A stretch of DNA of 64,000 nucleotides from Agromyces kandeliae (GTDB lineage: Bacteria > Actinomycetota > Actinomycetes > Actinomycetales > Microbacteriaceae): assembly GCF_009674665.1 (NCBI RefSeq), contig NZ_WKJD01000012.1, positions 1-64,000 on the forward strand, in the 5' to 3' direction. This document shows positions 26,917 through 35,210 of the stretch, one piece after another. Position 1 is the stretch's first letter; every line of letters starts with the position of its first letter. Made by a program: the position numbers and the translations under genes. The notes beneath the pieces were generated by a model. It was not told the origin of the DNA and searched no databases. It saw only the letters and a list, made by a program, of their open reading frames with translations.

Positions 26917-27864
26917 TCAGGCCAACCGTGCCACGGCGGCCTCGACGCCCGCCCAGAACCGCTCGACGTCGATCCCGACGGCGACGAACGCATTCGGTTC
27001 GCGTCCGAGCATGCCGTCGAGGTCGACGCTCGTCGCGCCGACCGTCTCGGACCCGATCAGCTCGACGTCGAGTCGCGTGCGCGCGACCTCCACCGAACCG
27101 GGATCGGCGAGCACGGCGACCGCGACCGGGTCGTGCAGGGGACCGTCGGGCATGCCGAAGACCTCGTCGTTGGTCCGGCAGAAGAACTCGAGCAGCTCGT
27201 CGCCGAACGCCGCCGTGCGAGTGCCGATCGCCGCGAGGCGCTCGCGCACGCCCGCCGTGACGAGCGCGCGGTGCGTGACGTTGAGTCCCACCATCGTGAA
27301 CCGGATGCCGCTCTGCAGGACCAGGTCGAGCGCCTCGGGGTCGACCCACGCGTTGAACTCGGCGTAGGGCGTCGCGTTGCCCCGTTCGGTCGAGCCGCCC
27401 ATCCACACGACCTCGCGGATCCGCGGGACGAGGTCGGGCCGTTCGCGAAGCAGCACGGCCACGTTGGTGATCGGTCCGGTCGCGATGATCGCGACGGGCT
27501 CGGATGCCGCGGCGAGCGTGTCGGCGATGAGCTCGGTCGCGCCGCGCGGATCGAGCGGGACCGGCGACGCGCCCGCGTCGGGATCGGGCAGGTCGGGTCC
27601 GCCGAGGCCGTTCTCGCCGTGGATCCACTCGGCCGTCGACAGCTCGCGGGCGAGCGGGCCGGGAGCGCCGGCCGCGACGGGCACGTCGGTCACGCCGGCG
27701 ACCGAGAGCGCGATGCGCGCGTTGCGACTCGTGTGCTCGAGCGGCACGTTGCCGCCGACGGTGGTCACGGCGAGCAGGTCGAGCGCGGGGTGCCCCGCGG
27801 CCAGCCAGAGCGCCATGACGTCGTCGTGGCCCGGGTCGCAGTCCACGATCACGGGCACGGTCAT
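26917..27864 (-). CDS. inosine/uridine-type nucleoside hydrolase
   Basis: This 315-residue enzyme has the calcium-binding DCDPGHDDVMALWLA at its N-terminus, TTVGGNVPLEHTSRNA, the catalytic-site region VVWMGG and EFNAWVDPEA, and HDPVAVAVL near the C-terminus. It releases ribose from purine or pyrimidine nucleosides. The start ATG 27864 overlaps the stop of the ribokinase-type gene (ATGA), so the freed ribose would be phosphorylated by its neighbour. GGAG lies upstream. The specificity (uridine, inosine or both) is not readable. Confidence 0.9.
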   Translation of the reverse strand: MTVPVIVDCDPGHDDVMALWLAAGHPALDLLAVTTVGGNVPLEHTSRNARIALSVAGVTDVPVAAGAPGPLARELSTAEWIHGENGLGGPDLPDPDAGASPVPLDPRGATELIADTLAAASEPVAIIATGPITNVAVLLRERPDLVPRIREVVWMGGSTERGNATPYAEFNAWVDPEALDLVLQSGIRFTMVGLNVTHRALVTAGVRERLAAIGTRTAAFGDELLEFFCRTNDEVFGMPDGPLHDPVAVAVLADPGSVEVARTRLDVELIGSETVGATSVDLDGMLGREPNAFVAVGIDVERFWAGVEAAVARLA

Positions 27865-28799
27865 CGGAGCTCCGTCCGGTCGGCGAGGGCGAGGACGTCG
27901 GCACGCCCCGCATACGAGTCCACGGTGCCGCGGGACTGCACGGCGATGGCGCCGGCGGCGACCGCGATCCGGACGGCCTCGGGCAACGACCTGCCCTCCG
28001 CGAGCATCGCGGCGAGCGCCCCGGTCGCGGCATCCCCCGCACCCGTCGTGTCGACGGCCTCGACCTCGGGCGCCGCCACGACCCACGAACCGTCGGCGTC
28101 GGCCGCGACCGCGCCGCGCGCGCCGAGGGTCACCACGATCGATCGCGCCAGGTCGCCGACGACGGATGCCGCGGCATCCCGCCACGCCTCGGCCGGCGCC
28201 TCGTCGGACAGGGCCGCACCGATGCCCACCGCGCGTGCCTCGTGGACGTTGACGACGAGCGGATCCGCGATCGCGACGGCCGCGGCCGCCACCCCGACGG
28301 GGGGCGCGAGGTTCAGCGCGAACCGGGTGCCCGCCGCCCGGCACGCGGCGGCCAGCGACTCGATCGTCGGCACGGGCAGCTCGCCCTGCGTGAGGACGAG
28401 GTCGGCGGCGGCGATGCGCTCGTGCTCGGCGGCGATCAGGTCGGCTCCGATCGCGGCGTTCGCGCCCGCCGTGACCACGATCGTGTTCTCTCCCGACGCG
28501 GCCACGGTGATCTGGGCCACCCCGGTCGGCGTTCCGGGCACGGTCGCGACGGCCCCCGCCGGAAGCCCGAAGCGGGCGAACGCCGCACGGGCCACGTCGG
28601 CCGCGGCGTCGTCGCCGAGGCGCGCGAGGAACTCGACGTCGGCCGAGCAGAGGTGCGCCGCGATGGCCTGGTTCGCGCCCTTGCCGCCGAGCGCGATGCG
28701 GTGGCCGTGCGAGTGGATCGTCTCGCCGGGCTGCGGGAAGGCGTCGACGTAGCTCGTCGCGTCGATGTTCACCGACCCGACGACGACCAGCCGGCTCAC
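27861..28799 (-). CDS. rbsK: ribokinase (PfkB family)
   Basis: The 312-residue kinase has the PfkB signatures: an N-terminal VVGSVNIDATSYVDAFPQPGETI and GGKGANQAIAAHLC, and a C-terminal VDTTGAGDAATGALAAMLAEG with catalytic Asp and anion hole. GGKGANQA is typical of ribokinase. It would make ribose 5-phosphate. The start is GTG 28799, overlapping the stop of the 930-residue membrane protein gene. With the nucleoside hydrolase it forms a salvage pair, placed in one transcript with pyrE. Confidence 0.88.
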   Translation of the reverse strand: MSRLVVVGSVNIDATSYVDAFPQPGETIHSHGHRIALGGKGANQAIAAHLCSADVEFLARLGDDAAADVARAAFARFGLPAGAVATVPGTPTGVAQITVAASGENTIVVTAGANAAIGADLIAAEHERIAAADLVLTQGELPVPTIESLAAACRAAGTRFALNLAPPVGVAAAAVAIADPLVVNVHEARAVGIGAALSDEAPAEAWRDAAASVVGDLARSIVVTLGARGAVAADADGSWVVAAPEVEAVDTTGAGDAATGALAAMLAEGRSLPEAVRIAVAAGAIAVQSRGTVDSYAGRADVLALADRTELR

Positions 28800-31588
28800 G
28801 GCGCGGCGGGTCCGGCGCCGGCGAGGCTGACCGTGAGCGGCTCGCCGCTCACCTGCTCGACGAAGCAGTAGTAGCTCCGCTGGCCCGCATCCCACTGCTC
28901 GGCGGTCACCGGGAACGCGGTGAGCATCTGCAGCTCGCCGACTCCGCCGGCCGCGGCCGGATCGATGACGCCCTCGGCGGCGCAGAGCTCCTGCGACTGC
29001 GTCGCCAGCGCCTCCTCACCCGGGAACTCGGTCGCCTCGTCACCTGCGAAGGTGCCGCGGTAGGCGAGTTGCGCCGTGTGCGGGCTCGCGCAGTCGACGA
29101 CGGTGAACTCCTCGGCCCACGCCGAGTCGAAGGGCTCGAGGCACTCGGTGCCGTACAGCGCCTGCCACGAATGCACGCCGGCCGGCTGCGGCGCCGTCGG
29201 AGCCGCGACGGGCTCCTCGGTCGCCACGGGTGCGGCCGTGCCGGCATCGCCGGGCGCGAGGAATCGCGTGCCGAACGCCACCACGGCGACGATGAGCACC
29301 ACGAGGGCGAGCGCACCGGCCGCCCACGTCAGGATCCTGACGGGAGACCGGTCGCGACCGGCGTCGTCGGTGCGTGCGGCCGGGGTCGCGCGGTATCCCC
29401 CGCGGTCGTCGTCGCCGGCTCGAGGCCGCGCCGCGCGTGCATCACCGGAGTCGTCCCAGCCGCCGCGCTCGTCGCGCGCGAACGGATCGTCGGCGACGGC
29501 CCCGTAGCCGTACCCCGTCTCGCGGGCGTGCGGCCGATCGTATTCGGTCTCGACGGCGGATGCGTCGACCACCGACATGGGCCCCGTCGCTCCGAAGCCC
29601 GCGCCGCCGAAGAGCGCTGCGAGACCGTCGTCGCGCGTTCCGTCCGCCTCGGTCCCGGGGCGACCCTGGACTTCGGTCGTGCGCTCGTCGACGTCGTACG
29701 CGGCCCAGGGGTCGTCGAAGGCCGGCCGACCGGCGTCGGCGGCTCGCTCGTCTCGGGCGCCGAGGCCGAACGGGTCGTCACCCGGGTCGTCGGCGGCGAC
29801 CGGAGCACCGGCGCCGCGACGCGGGCCGGGCGCCTGCTCGTCGTCCGCCGCCTCCTCGGTCGGGACCTTCGGGTCACGACCGGCGGGGTCCGGGGTCAGG
29901 TTCCAGAGAAAGCCCGCCTGCGCGAACTCGCGCGCGCGGGGCGACTCGTCGGCGTTCCACGGGTCGTCCCCGGACGGCGCGTCGGCGGACGGCCGGTCGG
30001 ACGCGGGGCCGCCTCGCCGGTCGTCGAGGTCGTCGGCGTACCAGCGCACGTCGTCGGCCGGATCAGCGGCCGGCCGGCCGACATCCTCGCGCCAGTCCGT
30101 CGGCTCGTCGGACCAGGTCCCGTCCGACTGCGCACCGCCGCCCTGGCGCCACAGCTCGCGCAGGTCGTATCCGTCGTCGTGCGCCGAGGCCTCGTCGTGC
30201 GCGCCGAACTGCTCCTCGCCGAACGCCCCGGTGTCCGCGTAGGCGTCCGGGCCGAACCCGTCCTCGTCGAGGGGGCCGTTCGCGTCGCCACCCTCGTCGT
30301 ACCCGTACGCGCGACCGTCGTAGCCGCCGTTCTCGTCGTAGGCGGGGGCATCGTAGGCCTGCCGGGCATACCCCTGTCGGTCGTATCCGTCGCGGTCGTA
30401 GCCGTCCTGGTCGTACCCGTCGCGGTCGTAGCCCTGGCGGTCGAAGCCCTGGCGGTCGAACCCGTCGCCGTATCCGCGGTCGCCGCCGCGGCCGGCATCG
30501 CCGTCGTGCCCGCCCCCGCGCGCGGCGAAGTCCTGGACGTACCCGGCCGGTCCGACGCCGGCCGAGCCGGTGCCCACCGCCTCGCCCGGGCCGACGGGGT
30601 CGGCGAAGCCGGCGCCATCCGTCCAGCCGGGCGCGTAGCCGCCCTGCTCGTACCCGCCTCGGTCGTGGCCGCCCTGCTCGTAGGCGCGCTGTTCCGCATA
30701 GGCGCCCTGCTCGGCGTACGCCGCGCGGTCGTCGAACGCCTGCTGGTCGGCGTACCCGTCGAGGTCGTGTCCGACCGACTCCTGCTCGGTTCCTGCGGGC
30801 TGGTCGTCCTCGTGCAGCGCCGACCAGAGCTCCTCCGCGAAGTCGTCCGGCGCACCCGGCGCAGCGGACGGCGACACGGGCGTGAAGGAGCGACGTGCGA
30901 CCGGCGGCGGCGCGAATCCGGCGAACGGCGATTCGTCCCCGTACTGCTCCGGTCCCGGCCCGGAGTTCGGATCGGGCTGTCGGGCGGGCGGGGTGTTCGA
31001 GGGGTCGGCGAGCCGGCGGAAGGCCGCGCGCAGCCCCTCCTCGGTGTCGAGCGGCTGCTGCTCCTGCTGCTCGCCCCAGGTCAGGGCGAAGTTCGCGGGC
31101 GGGGTGACCGGCCCGGGCGGAGCAGGCGGGGGCTCGGGCTGTCGCGTGAACGCGGGCGGCACGGTGCCGCCGACGGGCGGCTCGACGGAGGTGAGGCGAT
31201 CGTCGGCCGGCGGCTCGGCGGGAGCGCTGCTCCACGCGGGCGCATTCCACGACGGCTGGTTCCAGGCGGGCGCCGCGGGCGGCTCGGCGGGGGCGGGCGC
31301 GGTGCGCTCGATCGGCTCGCCCACGACGGGCAGCGCCCGGGTCGGCGCGTCGTCGACCGGTGCGGGTTCGGCCACCGAGAACCAGTCGAGCGACTCCTCG
31401 CTGCGACGGCGGGGACGTGACTGGGGCGCCGGCTCCGCCCGCGGTGGCTCGGGAGCGGGTGCGACGGGCGGCTGCGTGGCCTGACGGCCCTCGAGGTCGG
31501 GTCGACGACCGCTGCCGAGCTGGCTCATGAGCCAGTCGGTGTCGTCGTCGAATCCGTTCGCGTCGTAGCGTCCGTCGCGTTCCGTCAT
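28796..31588 (-). CDS. 930-residue single-pass protein with septum-formation-like ectodomain
   Basis: Most of the protein (about 1-765) is low-complexity: acidic, proline-rich, and in the middle Gly/Tyr/Asp-rich with a run of five-residue repeats. One membrane helix follows (ILTWAAGALALVVLIVAVVAF, about 770-790). The C-terminal ectodomain (about 815-930) has four cysteines (TECLEPF, VVDCASPH, ELCAAEG, YYCFVEQ) and resembles the septum-formation domain of actinobacterial membrane proteins. The ATG overlaps the pyrE stop (ATGA). It is probably a long intracellular disordered tail tethered to the membrane. Its role is unknown. Confidence 0.75.
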   Translation of the reverse strand: MTERDGRYDANGFDDDTDWLMSQLGSGRRPDLEGRQATQPPVAPAPEPPRAEPAPQSRPRRRSEESLDWFSVAEPAPVDDAPTRALPVVGEPIERTAPAPAEPPAAPAWNQPSWNAPAWSSAPAEPPADDRLTSVEPPVGGTVPPAFTRQPEPPPAPPGPVTPPANFALTWGEQQEQQPLDTEEGLRAAFRRLADPSNTPPARQPDPNSGPGPEQYGDESPFAGFAPPPVARRSFTPVSPSAAPGAPDDFAEELWSALHEDDQPAGTEQESVGHDLDGYADQQAFDDRAAYAEQGAYAEQRAYEQGGHDRGGYEQGGYAPGWTDGAGFADPVGPGEAVGTGSAGVGPAGYVQDFAARGGGHDGDAGRGGDRGYGDGFDRQGFDRQGYDRDGYDQDGYDRDGYDRQGYARQAYDAPAYDENGGYDGRAYGYDEGGDANGPLDEDGFGPDAYADTGAFGEEQFGAHDEASAHDDGYDLRELWRQGGGAQSDGTWSDEPTDWREDVGRPAADPADDVRWYADDLDDRRGGPASDRPSADAPSGDDPWNADESPRAREFAQAGFLWNLTPDPAGRDPKVPTEEAADDEQAPGPRRGAGAPVAADDPGDDPFGLGARDERAADAGRPAFDDPWAAYDVDERTTEVQGRPGTEADGTRDDGLAALFGGAGFGATGPMSVVDASAVETEYDRPHARETGYGYGAVADDPFARDERGGWDDSGDARAARPRAGDDDRGGYRATPAARTDDAGRDRSPVRILTWAAGALALVVLIVAVVAFGTRFLAPGDAGTAAPVATEEPVAAPTAPQPAGVHSWQALYGTECLEPFDSAWAEEFTVVDCASPHTAQLAYRGTFAGDEATEFPGEEALATQSQELCAAEGVIDPAAAGGVGELQMLTAFPVTAEQWDAGQRSYYCFVEQVSGEPLTVSLAGAGPAAP
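30371..30460 (-). repeat. six 15-bp tandem coding repeats
   Basis: Six consecutive 15-base units (30371, 30386, 30401, 30416, 30431, 30446) encode [Y/F]D[R/Q][Q/D]G blocks in the disordered part of the 930-residue protein. Two neighbouring units are identical (gccctggcggtcgaa). The reading frame is preserved, so unit number can change without breaking the gene. Confidence 0.85.
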
Positions 31589-32154
31589 GACAATCCCAGA
31601 TCCTTCAAGCCGATGGCCGCGAGGTAGGGGACTCCCGCGGCTTCGATGACCTCGCGTGCGCCCGTGTCGCGGTCGACGACCACCGCGACGGCGGCGATCT
31701 CGGCACCGACGGCGCGGAGCGCCTCGATGGCCTTGAGCGGCGAACCGCCCGTCGTCGACGTGTCCTCGAGCACGATGACGCGCTTGCCTGCGACGTCCGG
31801 CCCCTCGACCTGCTTGCCGCGGCCGTGGTCCTTCGGCTCCTTGCGCACGACGAACGCGTCGTAGGCGAGGCCGCGCGCGGCGCCCTGGTGGAGCACGGCG
31901 GTCGCGATGGGGTCGGCACCCATCGTCATGCCGCCGACGGCGACCACGTCGGGGACCTCGGCGATGAGGTCGATCATCACCTGGCCGATGAGCGGCGCGA
32001 CGCGGTGGTCGAGGCTCACCTTGCGGAGGTCGACGTAGTACGAGGCCTTCTTGCCGCTGGTCAGCGTGAAGTCGCCGTGGAACACCGCCTCGTTCGAGAT
32101 GTGCTCGATGAGCTGTCGGCGGGCCTCGGCGGACTGGGGATTCCGGGACGTCAC
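31585..32154 (-). CDS. pyrE: orotate phosphoribosyltransferase
   Basis: The 189-residue enzyme adds orotate to PRPP to give OMP in pyrimidine synthesis. Visible are HGDFTLTSGKKASYYVDLR, the flexible loop VRKEPKDHGRGKQVEG and the PRPP loop VIVLEDTSTTGGSPL. The start is GTG 32154, 6 bases after TAGAGT (32166-32161), leaderless. Its stop overlaps the next gene. It leads the operon pyrE - 930-residue protein - rbsK - nucleoside hydrolase - small membrane protein, separate from other pyr genes. Confidence 0.95.
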   Translation of the reverse strand: MTSRNPQSAEARRQLIEHISNEAVFHGDFTLTSGKKASYYVDLRKVSLDHRVAPLIGQVMIDLIAEVPDVVAVGGMTMGADPIATAVLHQGAARGLAYDAFVVRKEPKDHGRGKQVEGPDVAGKRVIVLEDTSTTGGSPLKAIEALRAVGAEIAAVAVVVDRDTGAREVIEAAGVPYLAAIGLKDLGLS

Positions 32155-32205
32155 CCGAATACTCTAAGTCTCCACCGCCTGAGAGGAACGTGCGGATGTC
32201 CCGGT

Positions 32206-32237
32206 GGACGCTCCGGCGCCCTCGACCGGGCGCGTCC
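32206..32237 (-). terminator. hairpin downstream of the ThrE-type gene
   Basis: GGACGC (32206-32211) can pair with GCGTCC (32232-32237), and inside it GCGCCC (32216-32221) with GGGCGC (32228-32233). The two stems compete at their bases. It lies between the stop of the leftward exporter gene and the pyrE promoter. Confidence 0.4.
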
Positions 32238-32255
32238 GCGACCGCCTCGGCGCGC

Positions 32256-33662
32256 TCAGGCGTCCGGGTCGCGCCGCGGCGGCGTCGGCGCGGCGTCGGT
32301 GTCGCGCCGGGGCGGCTTCGGCGCGGCGTCCGTGATCCGCGAGAGCACCGAGTCCTCCGACGGGCCCAGCACGGACGGGAGGTCGATGTGGAACTCGGCG
32401 ATCCCCGCCGCGCTGCGTCGGATGAACCGGTAGATCGCCGAGCCGATGAAGACGCCGAGCGCGATCGACATCACCGTGACGAAGGCGGCGGCGACGTCGT
32501 CGATGCCCGCCGACTCCTCGACGGCGCCCTCCGTCAGCCCGATGAGCCCGGCGGCTCCGGGCACGAGCACCCAGAACGCGGGCAGGAAGGTGATCTGCGA
32601 CGGCACGCCCCGAGGCAGGTCCTCGATCCAGAGCACGAACGGCGTGACCACGAGCGCACCGAAGAAGCCGCTGACGGGCGCGCCGAGCAGGAACACGCCG
32701 AGCTGCTGCGCGCCGTACGCGACGACGAGCGCGAGGATCACCCAGCCGTACGATCGCCCGGGGGCGGCGAAGTGCAGGTACACGCCGATGCCGTAGAGCA
32801 CGAGCCCGATCCCGGCGATCCACCAGGGCAGCGTCTGCTGCACCTCGCGCGGCACGTACTCGTCGTCTCCGATCCCCACGACGGTGCCGGCCGCGAGGAT
32901 GCCGAACGCGAGCAGGGCGAGCTGGACGATGCCCGCGCCGAGTCGCGACGTCCCGGCGACCATCTGCCCGGCCGCGAGCTCGCGCACGCCGGTGGTGAGG
33001 AGGGCCCCCGGGAGGAAGGTCGCGAGCGGCGCGATCAGCACCCGCAGCGGATCGCCGATCTGGACGACGGGCGCGAGCAGGAACACGATCACGGCGCAGG
33101 CGAACGAGGCCGCGACCGGCAGCACGAGCGAGAGCGTCTGGGAACGCGTCAGCTTCGCGACGCCGATGAGGACGCCGAGCCCGAAGCCCACGACGACGCC
33201 CTGCCAGCTGGGAGCGAGGAGCAGCGCCAGGCCGGCGGTGAGGAGGGCGTGGCCCAGGGTGCGCATGAACCAGTGCCGGGTCGGCGGCATGGCGCCGATC
33301 TCGTTGAGGCGGCGGATGCCGTCCGCCGGGCTGATCCCGGCCGATCGCGCGGATCGGACGAGGGCCGCCATGGCGGCGATCTGGTCGAACCGGAACGACG
33401 CCCGGACGGAGGTCAACGAGATGCGCCCGGTCTCGCCCTGGCCCGTCTGCACGAGCGCGATCGTCGGGAGCACGACGACGTCGACCTCGTCGACCCCGTA
33501 CGCGTGCGCGACGTCGACGATCTCGGCGCGGATGCGGTCGGTGGACTCGGCCGAGGCCGTGAGGCCCTCCGCGAGGCCGAGCAGGAAGGTCCGGATCAGG
33601 GTCCGGTCGCCGGGCGGGGGTTCGGTCTCGCGGGACTCGGGCGGCGTCGGGGTCGTCGGCAT
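32256..33662 (-). CDS. ThrE-family threonine/serine exporter
   Basis: This 468-residue protein has a soluble N-terminal hydrolase-like domain (about 20-140: LIRTFLLGLAEGLTASAESTDRIRAEI, VVLPTIALVQTG, AGISPADGIRRLNEI) followed by about ten membrane helices in two groups (ThrE and ThrE2 regions fused). Proteins of this family export threonine and serine. The C-terminus carries two near-identical copies of a DAAPxPPRRD segment. The start ATG 33662 follows GAGGAGCG. It stands alone and ends near a hairpin. Confidence 0.83.
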   Translation of the reverse strand: MPTTPTPPESRETEPPPGDRTLIRTFLLGLAEGLTASAESTDRIRAEIVDVAHAYGVDEVDVVVLPTIALVQTGQGETGRISLTSVRASFRFDQIAAMAALVRSARSAGISPADGIRRLNEIGAMPPTRHWFMRTLGHALLTAGLALLLAPSWQGVVVGFGLGVLIGVAKLTRSQTLSLVLPVAASFACAVIVFLLAPVVQIGDPLRVLIAPLATFLPGALLTTGVRELAAGQMVAGTSRLGAGIVQLALLAFGILAAGTVVGIGDDEYVPREVQQTLPWWIAGIGLVLYGIGVYLHFAAPGRSYGWVILALVVAYGAQQLGVFLLGAPVSGFFGALVVTPFVLWIEDLPRGVPSQITFLPAFWVLVPGAAGLIGLTEGAVEESAGIDDVAAAFVTVMSIALGVFIGSAIYRFIRRSAAGIAEFHIDLPSVLGPSEDSVLSRITDAAPKPPRRDTDAAPTPPRRDPDA

Positions 33663-33814
33663 CCGTTCGCTCCTCGGTTCGCGTCGGAGCGCGGTGCAGG
33701 GCGGGCGCCGCGGCGCCCCGGCGGTGCGGTCACGCTATCCCCGGACGCGATCGGATGTCGAGGGCCGACGCGACGCGCGGCGAAGCCCGAGGTGCGGCCG
33801 GAGGGACATGCGAA

Positions 33815-33854
33815 GGGCCGCCCTGCGGGGTGTCCCTCCCCCGCACGGCGGCCC
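33815..33854 (-). terminator. strong hairpin terminator of the 40-residue peptide gene
   Basis: Arms 33815-33830 and 33839-33854 pair at 15 of 16 positions around an 8-base loop. It begins 33 bases past the stop of the small leftward gene and is the longest stem in this part of the window. Confidence 0.78.
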
Positions 33855-33886
33855 TGCTCGGAGCCTCCGGCTCCGCGACGCGCGAC

Positions 33887-34009
33887 CTAGACGGTGCGTG
33901 CGAAGGTCTCGCGCGGCTGGCGACGGTATCCGTCGCGCGCGGTGACGACGATGGAGCTGACGATGCCGGCGATCGAGGCGGCGGCGAGCATGGCGAAGAC
34001 GGTGAACAC
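33887..34009 (-). CDS. 40-residue single-pass membrane peptide
   Basis: GTG at 34009 follows AAAGGA by a good spacing and opens a 40-codon frame. The peptide has a hydrophobic helix (VFAMLAAASIAGIVSSIVV, about residues 4-22) and a basic tail (RDGYRRQPRETFARTV). It ends 33 bases before a strong terminator, so it has a ribosome site, a membrane helix and a terminator of its own. It is divergent from the LysR gene across an unusually AT-rich gap. It is not recognised as a named family. Confidence 0.62.
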   Translation of the reverse strand: MFTVFAMLAAASIAGIVSSIVVTARDGYRRQPRETFARTV

Positions 34010-34121
34010 GGCGGTTCCTTTCGAGGAGTTCGTTGGAATGTCGGGCGACCGGGTGCGCCCTTGCACGTGTCCGACATCACCTATTGTGCCCTCGAAAACC
34101 GTTCAGCACAATTCCACAGAA

Positions 34122-34149
34122 CTACATGAACAATGTAGCATCACTACAT
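34122..34149 (+). promoter_or_regulatory. LysR-type operator: palindrome plus third half-site
   Basis: CTACAT-gaaca-ATGTAG (34122-34138) is a perfect 6-bp-arm palindrome of LysR type, and CTACAT recurs at 34144-34149, overlapping the LysR ATG at 34148. The half-sites on the same strand are 22 bases apart. The stretch is far more AT-rich than its surroundings, which fits a divergent promoter for the LysR gene and the 40-residue peptide gene. Confidence 0.6.
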
Positions 34150-35095
34150 GGATGTGCGCCGACTCGACCTCCTCCGCGAACTCGCCGAACGCGGCAGCGT
34201 GACCGCGGTCGCCGAGGCGACCGGGCGGACCCCGTCCGCCGTCTCACAGCAGCTCAAGGTGCTCGAGCGCGAGGCCGGGATGCCGCTCACCGAACGGAGC
34301 GGTCGCGGGGTCGTGCTGACGAGCGCCGGGCACGCGCTCGCACGCAGTGCGACCGAGGTCGCCATCGCACTGGAGCGCGCCTCGTCGCTCTGGGACCAGT
34401 TCCGCAACCACCCGAGTGGCGAGGTCACGCTGCTGACCTTCCCCACGATCGGCGCGACGCTGCTGCCGCAGGTGCTCGCCGACCTCCGCTCGGTCGCGGG
34501 ACTCGTCGTGCGCGCCACCGACCTCGATCCCGAACTCGCCGAGTTCCCCGACCTCACGAACGAGTACGACATCGTGCTCGCCCACACCATGCCCGGCGAG
34601 CTCCCGTGGGGCGGGCGGGGCCTCCGCGCCCTCCCCCTGCTGACCGAGCCCCTCGACATCGGACTGCCCGCCGATCACCGACTCGCGTCGCGCTCGCACG
34701 TGACCCCCGCCGACCTGGTCGAGGAGACCTGGCTCGGCGTGCCGGCGGGCTTCCCCTTCGAGCGGATCCTGCACGCGATCGAGCAGGCCGGCGGCCGGCG
34801 CGTCGAGGTGAGCCAGCGCTTCAGCGACATGCGCATCGTCGAGGCGTTCATCGGCGCCGCCCTCGGCATCGCGTTCGTGCCCCGCTACACGTCGGGCGTC
34901 CTCCCCGAGAACATCGTGCTGAAGCCCCTGCGGGGCGTCGCGTCCGTGCGCCAGATCTTCGCGCTCGTGCGGCCGGATGTCGCGGAGCGGCTCGCCGTGC
35001 GGACGGTGCTCGAGGTCCTGGTGGACCGGGCCGCGCGTCTCCAGGAGTCCCACGAGACCGCCGCGCGCGACCTGGCCGCGGCGGCCTCCTCCTGA
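34148..35095 (+). CDS. LysR-family transcriptional regulator
   Basis: The 315-residue regulator has an N-terminal winged helix (about 1-60: LDLLRELAERGSVTAVAEATGRTPSAVSQQLKVLEREAG) and a periplasmic-binding-like effector domain (about 90-290). The ATG at 34148 overlaps a copy of its own probable half-site, which suggests autoregulation. Its nearest divergent partner is the 40-residue membrane peptide. The target of the regulator is otherwise unclear; the downstream crotonase has its own promoter. Confidence 0.88.
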   Translation: MDVRRLDLLRELAERGSVTAVAEATGRTPSAVSQQLKVLEREAGMPLTERSGRGVVLTSAGHALARSATEVAIALERASSLWDQFRNHPSGEVTLLTFPTIGATLLPQVLADLRSVAGLVVRATDLDPELAEFPDLTNEYDIVLAHTMPGELPWGGRGLRALPLLTEPLDIGLPADHRLASRSHVTPADLVEETWLGVPAGFPFERILHAIEQAGGRRVEVSQRFSDMRIVEAFIGAALGIAFVPRYTSGVLPENIVLKPLRGVASVRQIFALVRPDVAERLAVRTVLEVLVDRAARLQESHETAARDLAAAASS

Positions 35096-35102
35096 CCCTC
35101 CG

Positions 35103-35210
35103 TCAGGAACCCGACGCCAGCGCCTTCGCCTTCAGCGCGTCGAACTCCGCCTGGGTGATCGTCCCCGCGTCCAGCGATGCCGCGACGGCCGGCGAGTAGC
35201 ATCCGATCAT
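35103..35210 (-). pseudogene. SHOCT-like C-terminal remnant
   Basis: A 35-codon frame (ATG 35210 to TGA 35103) ends with SLDAGTITQAEFDALKAKAL, a close match to the short C-terminal oligomerisation (SHOCT) domain. Nothing upstream belongs to such a gene: the frame would run antisense into the crotonase gene. Most likely it is the surviving end of a deleted gene, although a tiny SHOCT peptide cannot be excluded. Its ATG overlaps the crotonase start on the opposite strand. Confidence 0.4.

Noticed and set aside
30371-30460. Regular 15-bp repeats considered as a CRISPR array
   Set aside because: No spacers separate the units, the repeats keep a reading frame, and they lie inside a protein-coding gene.
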